A DNA stretch of 5,946 nt from Treponema sp. (GTDB taxonomy: Bacteria > Spirochaetota > Spirochaetia > Treponematales > Breznakiellaceae). The translations under genes and the position numbers were made by a program. Positions 1-5,874 of the stretch are shown piece by piece. The number at the start of each line of letters is the position of its first letter. Positions within the stretch are counted from its first letter, which is position 1. A model generated the notes under the pieces. The model did not search any database, was not told where the DNA came from, and saw nothing but the letters and a program-made list of their open reading frames with translations. Where the stretch lies: NCBI GenBank assembly GCA_031273405.1, contig JAISRW010000275.1:1-5946 (forward strand), written 5' to 3'.

Positions 1-36
1 GGGAGGCGATAACTCCGCGTCGGTCTGCTTGAGGGC

Positions 37-65
37 TTGATTATATCCCCACATCAACGTAAATT
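37..65 (+). promoter_or_regulatory. Weak sigma70-like promoter before the 74-505 gene
   Basis: TTGATT (37-42) is separated by 17 nt from TAAATT (60-65). Each hexamer matches the sigma70 consensus at four of six positions. If used, transcription would begin around 71-73, right at the ATG at 74, giving an almost leaderless mRNA. That would agree with the lack of any Shine-Dalgarno sequence before this ATG. The match is weak and could be chance; the cluster may instead be transcribed from outside the window. Confidence 0.3.
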
Positions 66-73
66 TTCAGTAT

Positions 74-505
74 ATGAACGTTTATCGGCCCCTTCGAGCG
101 GTTCTCTTTTTCTATGAGTTGTTCAGGCTTCTGGTTCTGGCGGTCTTTTTTGCGGTTTTTTCGCCCATGGAAGGAGCGGTAAAAGGCGGTTTCTTCCCGT
201 ATCTGGTATATGTGAGCCCCAACGCGCTTTTTCCCTTGATGGCGCTTTTTATATGCCTAAAGCCCGGAGATTATCGGAATTATCTGCCCCTCTATAGGGC
301 GGGCAAGATTATCGCGGCGGCGGTCTTTTACGGTTGGGGGTTTTTCTCCCTGCGCACGGCGGGGCTGGAGAATTTGAGGATGGCGAATTTGGCGGAAGTG
401 TTTGTCCTTTTCGGCGGCAGCTTCGTTCTGATTCTGTTTGACATTTTATCTATCTTTGGGAGTTGGGCCCTGGCCAGAAAAATAAAGAGCCCGGAGACAG
501 AATAA
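74..505 (+). CDS. Small four-helix membrane protein, function unknown
   Basis: This 143-residue protein is not one I recognise. It is strongly hydrophobic and rich in Phe and Leu, with four likely membrane segments at about residues 10-30, 41-62, 76-93 and 108-133. The tail after the last segment is short and polar (ARKIKSPETE). The N-terminus is basic (R5, R8), which suggests it lies in the cytoplasm; with four helices both ends would then be cytoplasmic. No catalytic motif or cleavable signal peptide is evident. The start at 74 is the only reasonable one: the frame is closed by TGA at 38-40, and no ATG, GTG or TTG lies between. There is no Shine-Dalgarno site before it. It ends 12 nt before the MinD-like ATPase gene, so the two are probably co-transcribed. 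A membrane partner for that ATPase is conceivable, but this rests on adjacency alone. Confidence 0.8.
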   Translation: MNVYRPLRAVLFFYELFRLLVLAVFFAVFSPMEGAVKGGFFPYLVYVSPNALFPLMALFICLKPGDYRNYLPLYRAGKIIAAAVFYGWGFFSLRTAGLENLRMANLAEVFVLFGGSFVLILFDILSIFGSWALARKIKSPETE

Positions 506-511
506 CGGAGG
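506..511 (+). promoter_or_regulatory. Strong ribosome binding site for the MinD-like ATPase
   Basis: CGGAGG lies directly after the TAA of the preceding gene and leaves a 6-nt spacer (ATTATT) before the ATG at 518. It is the best Shine-Dalgarno sequence in the window and fixes the start codon of the ATPase. It contrasts with the absence of such a site before the genes at 74 and 4635. Confidence 0.85.
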
Positions 512-517
512 ATTATT

Positions 518-1666
518 ATGCGGATTATTCCGGTGGCAAGCGGAAAAGGCGGGGTGGGCAAATCCCTCTTTGCGGCGAACCTGGGGGTGGCCTTTGCCCA
601 GGCCGGGCAGAGGGTGGTGCTTGCGGACCTGGATCTGGGGGCTTCCAACCTGCACCTGGTCCTGGGCCACCGGTCCCCCAGGAACGGGATCGGCCTCTGG
701 CTCAACGATACCAAATCGGACTTTAACGATGTTATCGCCGACACCGATATCCGGGGCCTCAGGTTTATTCCCGGCGATACGGAGATCCCCGGCACCGCCA
801 ACCTCAAGGTATTCCAGCTAAAGGCCCTGGTAAAACACTTCCTGGCCCTCAGGGAAGAAACCGATATCCTCCTTCTGGATTTGGGCGCCGGGACCCACCA
901 GTCTATCCTGGATTTTTTCCTTCTCTCGGGCCAGGGGATAGTGGTGACGGCTCCCGCGGTGACCGCGGTGCTTAACGCCTATGTGTTCCTGAAAAACACG
1001 GTTTTCAGGCTCATGTTTACGGTTTTCGCCAAGGGGACCCGGGCAAGGGCCTATCTGGAACAGGCCAGAAAAGACGGTTCCGCGGGCCCCAAAAAACTCT
1101 ATATCCCCCAAATGCTGCCGGAGATAAAAAAAATAGATCCCCTGTCCCACGGCAAGTTTATGTCCCGTATCTCCAGCTTCCACCCCCGGCTCATCATGAA
1201 TATGATCGAAGACCCGAAAGACGCCGATGTGGCCATGAAGATCCGCCGTTCCTGCGAGGAATATCTGGATCTCAAGATCGAACACCTGGGGGTGGTGTAC
1301 CGGGACGGAATCCAGGACACGGCCCTTTCTGCCCGTCTGCCGGTGCTGCTTTACAAGCCCCGGTCCCTAATCTCCCAGGCCATCTACCGGATTGCCGACA
1401 AGATCCTTTCCTCCGGGGAGGACAATTTTTCGCTGGAGGCCAGGGACATCGAAGAAAGCTTTCAGGAAGCGGAGGCGGAAGCGGTGGTGGATTTTGAAAA
1501 CAAGATGGACTATGTGGAAGAGCTGCTCCATTCCGGGGCTCTGTCCCAGGGGGATCTTGTGGAAACTGTAAAATCCCAGCAGATAGAACTTACGAAAATA
1601 CGTAAAGAAAACAATTTTTTAAAATTAAAGCTTTCCCAGGCCATAGCCAAAGGATATAAGTTTTAG
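518..1666 (+). CDS. MinD/FlhG-like P-loop ATPase with C-terminal coiled-coil extension
   Basis: This is a 382-residue SIMIBI-class ATPase of the MinD/ParA/FlhG family, whose members dimerise with ATP and position cellular structures at membranes or poles. Seen in sequence: the deviant Walker A motif KGGVGKS (residues 10-16, with the signature Lys10); a switch I region DLDLGASNL (37-45); and a Walker B/switch II region ILLLDLGAG (117-125). A later block, IEHLGVVYRDGIQD (254-267) followed by LPVLLYKPRS (274-283), resembles the 'yLG.i..D' and 'P.s' elements of FlhG and Mrp proteins. Differences from ordinary FlhG: there is no N-terminal FlhF-activating DQAxxLR extension, since the P-loop begins at residue 8. 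There is an extra basic insert at about 165-224, and an acidic then coiled-coil-like tail at about 300-382. It lies 12 nt after the small membrane protein and 7 nt before the FapA-like gene. Family assignment is firm; the FlhG, MinD or separate-subfamily choice is open, so no symbol is given. Confidence 0.92.
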   Translation: MRIIPVASGKGGVGKSLFAANLGVAFAQAGQRVVLADLDLGASNLHLVLGHRSPRNGIGLWLNDTKSDFNDVIADTDIRGLRFIPGDTEIPGTANLKVFQLKALVKHFLALREETDILLLDLGAGTHQSILDFFLLSGQGIVVTAPAVTAVLNAYVFLKNTVFRLMFTVFAKGTRARAYLEQARKDGSAGPKKLYIPQMLPEIKKIDPLSHGKFMSRISSFHPRLIMNMIEDPKDADVAMKIRRSCEEYLDLKIEHLGVVYRDGIQDTALSARLPVLLYKPRSLISQAIYRIADKILSSGEDNFSLEARDIEESFQEAEAEAVVDFENKMDYVEELLHSGALSQGDLVETVKSQQIELTKIRKENNFLKLKLSQAIAKGYKF

Positions 1667-1673
1667 AGAGATA

Positions 1674-4595
1674 ATGACTAACATAATCGCAAACGGAAAC
1701 GTTTTGATAACCGTCAATACTCAGGAAACCGAAGCAAAACTCGTCTTTACTCCGGATCCCAAAGGTTTAGGCTGGGATGTCGATGCGGTTAACAAGCTGA
1801 TCGGGGAGAACAACCTTTCTCCCCCTCTTAGCCCCAAGGTTTTGGAACCCTTCCTGCAAAAGGCTGCCAAGGCCAAGACCCCGGACCCCATGGAGATGGT
1901 CATCTGCCAGGGAACCCCCCTGGAGGAGTCGGTCCCGGAAACGGTGGCCTGGGAAGCCCTGCCGGTTCCTGACGAGATGGCCTCCTTCCAGGAAGAAACC
2001 TTGTCCACAGCCGGCCCCCCGAGGCTCTTCCGCGTTAAAGTCGAAAAAATCAAGATAGAAAAAAAAGTAAAAAAGCCCGGCGCCCTGCCCTTTATGCCCG
2101 CCAAAGAAGAAACGGTAGTCAGCTGGGACAAGAAAGAAACCCGCCAGGCGGCGGCGGTAGACACCGGCATCTGCGAAATAAAATACGCCGGCCAGGGGAA
2201 AAAGCTGGGTACTATGACGCCCCAGAAGCCGGGAAAACCAGGGAAGAGCGTTTACGGCCGGCCCCTGCAGCCGAAGGTCCTGCCCGAAGGGGGCTTCCTC
2301 CTGGGAGACGGCATTGCCCGGGACAAGGGCGATCTTGTCGCCCAGGTTTCAGGCTTTGTACGGATAGGCGAAAACTGGGCCGATATAGTTCCCCTGGCAA
2401 AGCCTTCGTGGGAAATCTACACCGGCTCCGACGGGGTGACCTTGTTCTTCCGGTTCAACCCGGGGGACAAGCGGTTTGAGGCGCCGGAAGGGGAAAAAAT
2501 CCTCTCCGCCGCGAAAGACAATGGCGCGGTGGAAGGGAGCCTCATCAGCGCCGAGGTTCTCGACAAGGCCATAAAAGACTCGATTAAATCCGGCGTCCCT
2601 GTGGAAGCCTTCTCCCTCTTTGAGTCAAAAGAGGCCGCCGCCCTGGTGGAGATCAACTCCGAAAAAACGCAGGCCCTTCTCCATCTGCGGAAGGGAACCG
2701 CCGGACACCTGCCCCTGGAGATGAAGGCCATAAGCCAGGCCGTCAAAGATTCCGGGGTCCGGGGCTTTGACGCGGAAAAGCTTAGGGCCGCGATTCAGGC
2801 CTTTATGTCCGGAAAGGATGTGGAACTCAGAGGCTATGTCCTTGCGGAAGGCGTTCCCTCCACCAGGGGCAAAGACAAGGAGATCCGTCTCTCGGTAGAC
2901 CTGCTTTCTGAGGAAGAATACAAACCCATCCTGGCCAGACTCAAGGCCGGCTGGGACCGGTTCCGCCAGGAAGAGGGCCTCGCCCCCGAAGAAGCCACAG
3001 GCTTTGCCTTTGTGGAAAAAGGCACCGCCATAGCACAGGTCATCACGTCTTCCGAAGGGGAGGAGGGAAAGGATGTTTTCGGCAATGTGATTTCCGGACT
3101 TCCGGGAAACGATCCTGACCTCAAGCTTTTCCGCGGGCTGGAGCAGCACGGGACGCACATAACCGCTGCCCGGAGCGGCCTCCTCCTCATTAAGGCTGAA
3201 GAAAGAAAATTCAGGGCGGATCTGGCGGAATACCAGGACGCGAAAGTCACCGTCAGTATTTCCGAAGACGCCATGGAAGCCCGGGGGGATCTTGTCCGCG
3301 AGGTCGGAGCGGGGGTTCCCCTGAGCGTGGAAAATCTCCTAAAGACTTTAAGCGCTCTGGGGGTAAAAAAAGGCATCGATCAGGAGGCGATAAAAAAAGC
3401 CTGCGTCCTTGCCTGGACGAAAGGAAGCTGCAAAGGAATCGTGATGGCCCGGGGAAAGCCTCCGGTCGCCAGGGGCGGGGTTTCGATCAAGTGGCTCGTG
3501 CCGGTCAGCCCCCCTCAGCTTGAAGGCGAAGACGGGAACGGAGCCGGTCCGGGTCATACGGTGCAGGTTAAGGCCGGCACGGTTATCGCCCAGTTGTCCG
3601 GGGAAGAAGCGGACGGCAGGCCGGGCTTCGACATCAAGGGGAACGAGATCTCCGCCGACCAGGGCTTTGCCTTCAACCTTGAGCATGACGACGCCATACA
3701 GGAAATTGCCTTTGAAAAGGGGAAGCGCCTCGCGGCGGTCCGGCCGGGGGAGCTTTCGTTTGACGGAAAAAAGCTTGTCATCAGTTCCATAAAAGAAATA
3801 GAAGGGGATGTAGGCCCTGCCACGGGAAACATTAATTTTTCGGGAGAAGTCAGGATAAGCGGCAAGGTATCTCCGGGCTTTGTGATCATCGGAGGACTCC
3901 ATGTGCTGATAGGCGGCGCCGCCGAAGCCGCCCTCATTTCCGCCGGCGGCAAGGCGGTTATAGCCCAGGGAATCAAAGGCGGCGGCAAGGGAGTGGTCCG
4001 GGCCAGGGCAACCATCGAGGCGGCTTTCTCGGAGAAGGCTACCCTCATGGCGGTGGATGACATTAAGCTGAAAAACGGCTCCATCGCAAGCCGCATCAAA
4101 ACCAACGGGAGGCTTTCCATCACCGCCGACAACGGCAAACTCCTGGGCGGGGTGTGCCAGGCCCGGCGCGGCATAGACGCCGCCGACATAGGTTCCGAAA
4201 AGGTGGTGCGTACCGAAATATCCTTTGGCCAGGATTATCTTATCAAAGATCAGATTGCCGCCGCGGAGGAAGAAATCTTCAAGGTCAAAGGAGAGATAGC
4301 CAAAATAGACATGCAGATCAAGGCGGTCTTAAAAGTCCCTTCGGCCATGGAAACGGCGCGAAACGAAAAAATAAAACGCATGAAGCAGTTGGAACAGCTC
4401 AACCTCAAAGTTTTTACCCTGCGGGAAAAATTCGAAGAGCACCACGATTCGGAAATCCGCATCCGGGGCACCATTCATCCCGGAGTAGTCATCGAAAGCC
4501 ACGACAGGTATTACGAGGTCCGCCAGACCCGGTCGAGGGTGGTGTTTTACTTTGACCGGGAATCGGGGTGCATTAAAGAAAGAAACCTGGGATAG
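1674..4595 (+). CDS. FapA-family (DUF342) protein with three tandem N-terminal modules
   Basis: This 973-residue protein belongs to the FapA/DUF342 family, named for flagellar assembly protein A; its biochemical role is poorly known. The C-terminal half fits the family closely. Residues about 703-850 form Gly/Val-rich short-period repeats typical of a right-handed beta-helix, including GDVGPATGNINFSGEV (711-726) and GKLLGGVCQA (821-830). Residues about 853-923 are a charged coiled coil, and 927-969 form a closing beta segment (RGTIHPGVVI). The N-terminal half holds three diverged copies of one module (about 11-200, 323-475 and 524-660), so the protein is longer than most family members I know. 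Copy 1 contains a Lys-rich insert (121-134). No signal peptide or membrane helix is seen, so it is probably cytoplasmic. The ATG at 1674 has only a weak, close AGAGAG site (1665-1670) that overlaps the stop of the ATPase gene, suggesting coupled translation. Confidence 0.9.
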   Translation: MTNIIANGNVLITVNTQETEAKLVFTPDPKGLGWDVDAVNKLIGENNLSPPLSPKVLEPFLQKAAKAKTPDPMEMVICQGTPLEESVPETVAWEALPVPDEMASFQEETLSTAGPPRLFRVKVEKIKIEKKVKKPGALPFMPAKEETVVSWDKKETRQAAAVDTGICEIKYAGQGKKLGTMTPQKPGKPGKSVYGRPLQPKVLPEGGFLLGDGIARDKGDLVAQVSGFVRIGENWADIVPLAKPSWEIYTGSDGVTLFFRFNPGDKRFEAPEGEKILSAAKDNGAVEGSLISAEVLDKAIKDSIKSGVPVEAFSLFESKEAAALVEINSEKTQALLHLRKGTAGHLPLEMKAISQAVKDSGVRGFDAEKLRAAIQAFMSGKDVELRGYVLAEGVPSTRGKDKEIRLSVDLLSEEEYKPILARLKAGWDRFRQEEGLAPEEATGFAFVEKGTAIAQVITSSEGEEGKDVFGNVISGLPGNDPDLKLFRGLEQHGTHITAARSGLLLIKAEERKFRADLAEYQDAKVTVSISEDAMEARGDLVREVGAGVPLSVENLLKTLSALGVKKGIDQEAIKKACVLAWTKGSCKGIVMARGKPPVARGGVSIKWLVPVSPPQLEGEDGNGAGPGHTVQVKAGTVIAQLSGEEADGRPGFDIKGNEISADQGFAFNLEHDDAIQEIAFEKGKRLAAVRPGELSFDGKKLVISSIKEIEGDVGPATGNINFSGEVRISGKVSPGFVIIGGLHVLIGGAAEAALISAGGKAVIAQGIKGGGKGVVRARATIEAAFSEKATLMAVDDIKLKNGSIASRIKTNGRLSITADNGKLLGGVCQARRGIDAADIGSEKVVRTEISFGQDYLIKDQIAAAEEEIFKVKGEIAKIDMQIKAVLKVPSAMETARNEKIKRMKQLEQLNLKVFTLREKFEEHHDSEIRIRGTIHPGVVIESHDRYYEVRQTRSRVVFYFDRESGCIKERNLG

Positions 4596-4619
4596 GACCT
4601 TGCGATAATTTCCCGGTTT
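4583..4619. repeat. Imperfect inverted repeat around the fapA-like stop and the lgt -35 box
   Basis: AAACC-T-GGGA (4583-4592) is complementary to TCCCGGTTT (4611-4619) apart from one bulged T. This gives a 9-bp stem with an 18-nt loop holding the stop codon of the FapA-like gene and the -35 hexamer of the lgt promoter. No uridine tract follows, so a standard intrinsic terminator is unlikely. It could be a regulator site, a weak 3' hairpin, or chance. Confidence 0.3.
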
Positions 4620-4628
4620 GTCTATTAT
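4600..4628 (+). promoter_or_regulatory. Sigma70-like promoter of lgt
   Basis: TTGCGA (4600-4605, four of six consensus positions) and TATTAT (4623-4628, five of six) are separated by exactly 17 nt. The expected transcription start is at about 4634-4636, on the ATG of lgt at 4635. No Shine-Dalgarno sequence lies in the few bases between the -10 box and the ATG, so a leaderless lgt mRNA is the simplest reading. The promoter occupies the 39-nt gap after the FapA-like gene, so lgt may be expressed both alone and by read-through. Confidence 0.6.
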
Positions 4629-4634
4629 AGTCCC

Positions 4635-5678
4635 ATGCTTCTCGCGGTTGACTTTCCTTCATGGCTCAAGCCTGAGATAATTCCGGGGCTCCCCTTCCGC
4701 TGGTACGGGCTCATGTATATCGTGGCGTTCGGCGCGGCTTTTTTCCTGTACCGCAGGCAAGTGCGGGAGCGGCGCTTCCCCATGACCGAAGACGAGCTTT
4801 CGGGGCTTTTCTTCTGGGGCATCCTTGCCCTCCTCCTGGGGGCCCGGGTTTTTTCCACCCTGGTATACGAACCCGGCGACACCTACCGCAAAGCGCCCTG
4901 GCTTGTTTTCTGGCCCTTTCGGGACGGGAAGTTTACGGGCTTCCAGGGGATGAGCTATCACGGCGGGGTGATCGGGGGAATGCTGGCGATAATCCTTTAT
5001 TCACGGAGAAAGAAATTCGACTGCCGGGAGATCGGAGACATGTTCGCCGCGAGCATACCCCTTGGCTATACCGCGGGCAGGCTGGGGAATTTCATCAACG
5101 GCGAGCTCTTCGGCCGGATCACCGCGGGGCCCCTGGGCATGGTTTTTCCCCACGGCGGGATCTATCCGCACGAAAAAAATTATACCCTCATCCGGGAGGG
5201 GGCCGAAAGGCTGGGTCTCACGGCGGTTCCCGACGCCAAGGGAATCCTGAATTTTCCCCGCCACCCTTCCCAGCTTTACGAGGCCCTTTTTGAGGGAGTG
5301 ATCCTCTGGGCGATTATATGGTTTTGGAGGAACCGCAAACCCTTTAAAGGCTTTCTTGTTACCCTCTATCTTTCCGGTTACGGTTTCTTCCGTTTCATGC
5401 TGGAATATTTCCGGGAGCCTGACGCCGATCTTGGTTACCCCCTTCAACTGGTCGAGGCCGTTTTGCCTCCGGCCCTGAGCCACCCGCCGCTCTGCTTTTC
5501 CACCGGCCAGATCCTCTCCTTCGGGATGATAGTCCTGGGGCTGATGTGGGCGGCCATCGCCTCCCGGCTGTCTGACCGTGAGCCGGTACGGGTGTATCCT
5601 GAAACCGCGGAGATTGATGCGGATGAAAAGGGAAAAGCCCGAAAGAGCCGGCGGAAGCTGCGGAAGAAACTGCGGTAA
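4635..5678 (+). CDS. lgt: Prolipoprotein diacylglyceryl transferase
   Basis: Lgt is an inner-membrane enzyme that transfers a diacylglyceryl group from phosphatidylglycerol to the lipobox cysteine of prolipoproteins, the first step of lipoprotein maturation. Spirochaetes carry many lipoproteins, so this is probably a core gene. The 347-residue product has the Lgt signature GRLGNFINGELFGR at 148-161; by position R149 and N152 match E. coli R143 and N146. Other family motifs are RWYG (22-25), YHGGVIGG (108-115, with the conserved His109), RHPSQLYE (209-216) and FREPDADLG (259-267). About seven hydrophobic segments are spread through the protein. It is longer than the usual 260-300 residues, owing to a longer stretch between the signature and HPSQLYE (162-208) and a basic cytoplasmic tail (KARKSRRKLRKKLR, 334-347). 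The ATG at 4635 is chosen because the promoter -10 box lies just upstream; there is no Shine-Dalgarno site. Confidence 0.97.
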   Translation: MLLAVDFPSWLKPEIIPGLPFRWYGLMYIVAFGAAFFLYRRQVRERRFPMTEDELSGLFFWGILALLLGARVFSTLVYEPGDTYRKAPWLVFWPFRDGKFTGFQGMSYHGGVIGGMLAIILYSRRKKFDCREIGDMFAASIPLGYTAGRLGNFINGELFGRITAGPLGMVFPHGGIYPHEKNYTLIREGAERLGLTAVPDAKGILNFPRHPSQLYEALFEGVILWAIIWFWRNRKPFKGFLVTLYLSGYGFFRFMLEYFREPDADLGYPLQLVEAVLPPALSHPPLCFSTGQILSFGMIVLGLMWAAIASRLSDREPVRVYPETAEIDADEKGKARKSRRKLRKKLR

Positions 5679-5696
5679 GTCCGTGCGTAATGCCGG

Positions 5697-5709
5697 AAAT
5701 TCGGAATTT
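5697..5709. repeat. Short palindrome AAATTC-G-GAATTT after lgt
   Basis: Two perfect 6-nt arms surround a single G. The same stretch can be read as a near-exact tandem pair, CGGAAATT and CGGAATTT, with one reordered base. The arms are too close together for a stable RNA hairpin without losing pairs, so if functional it is more likely a protein-binding DNA site. No link to a neighbouring gene is shown. Confidence 0.25.
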
Positions 5710-5712
5710 AAC

Positions 5713-5728
5713 CACTGACCACACTGAC
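5713..5728. repeat. Direct repeat CACTGAC-CA-CACTGAC
   Basis: Two identical CACTGAC units (5713-5719 and 5722-5728) are separated by CA, giving a 9-bp period just before the short ORF at 5733. The spacing resembles the dispersed intergenic repeats of the 'ACCACnGAnnACACnGA' type seen in several bacterial genomes, but with only one copy here that link is uncertain. Confidence 0.35.
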
Positions 5729-5732
5729 ATTT

Positions 5733-5828
5733 ATGAATTACATCGATCAAAACCTGCCGACTGGAAAAACTCATAACGCAAGGGTGACCCCTGCGTTTAC
5801 AGTATATTTACCGGCCTACCGTGATTGA
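5733..5828 (+). pseudogene. 31-codon ORF resembling the start of a bacterial PH-domain protein; possible gene remnant
   Basis: An ATG at 5733 opens a 31-codon frame ending in TGA at 5826-5828. Its N-terminus MNYIDQNLPTGK, then a conserved-looking Arg at 17 and V-Y-L at 24-26, lines up without gaps with the typical opening of bacterial PH-domain (bPH_2) proteins as I remember it: M-x-Y-[IV]-[DE]-x-N-L, then G and R, then a hydrophobic stretch. The normal protein would continue for more than 100 residues, but no frame downstream does, and the next promoter's -35 box overlaps the stop. It has no clear Shine-Dalgarno site. The best reading is the leftover 5' end of a lost gene. Alternatives are an untranslated chance frame or a genuine short peptide. 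Confidence 0.35.
5775..5797. terminator. Imperfect hairpin in the lgt-SPFH spacer, possible weak terminator
   Basis: AACGCA (5775-5780) pairs with TGCGTT (5792-5797). After an A-C mismatch, GGG (5782-5784) pairs with CCC (5788-5790) around a TGA loop. On the + strand it is followed only by T and ACAG, not a U-tract; on the - strand a run of five T lies a few bases beyond the stem. It is the only hairpin of note between lgt and the next promoter, so it may end the lgt transcript weakly, but it could also be a binding site or chance. Confidence 0.3.
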
Positions 5829-5853
5829 CAGCCCCATAAACAAGGCATAGAAT
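5825..5853 (+). promoter_or_regulatory. Near-consensus sigma70 promoter of the SPFH gene
   Basis: TTGACA (5825-5830) is a perfect -35 hexamer and TAGAAT (5848-5853) matches the -10 consensus at five of six positions, with an ideal 17-nt spacer. Transcription would start near 5860, leaving a leader of about 15 nt that contains AGAGG (5866-5870). This is the strongest promoter in the window and suggests good expression of the downstream gene. Its -35 box overlaps the stop codon of the short ORF at 5733-5828. Confidence 0.75.
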
Positions 5854-5874
5854 ATCTTCACCATTAGAGGTATC

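Noticed and set aside
2..40. Possible C-terminal tail of an upstream gene ending at TGA 38-40
   Set aside because: Only about 12 codons are visible and nothing favours this frame over the one ending at 30-32 or others, so no gene can be supported.
518..1666. Naming the ATPase flhG or minD outright
   Set aside because: It has the shared fold but lacks FlhG's N-terminal activation motif, has an unusual insert and tail, and no flhF or minC/minE lies in the window.
2037..2075. Lys/Glu-rich stretch in the FapA-like gene as a nucleotide repeat or slippage site
   Set aside because: The A-rich run (including AAAAAA) lies in a frame that stays open and encodes a charged protein segment; there is no sign of a frameshift on either side.
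3554..4189. Long antisense frame (211 codons) opposite the FapA-like gene
   Set aside because: It lies wholly inside a gene with strong family motifs, has low-complexity Ser/Pro/Ala composition, and no ribosome site or recognisable motif. Such frames are expected opposite GC-rich coding sequence.
5001..5774. Antisense frame of 257 codons over lgt and the spacer
   Set aside because: It overlaps most of a clear lgt gene on the other strand and has no recognisable domain; its length follows from codon bias in lgt.
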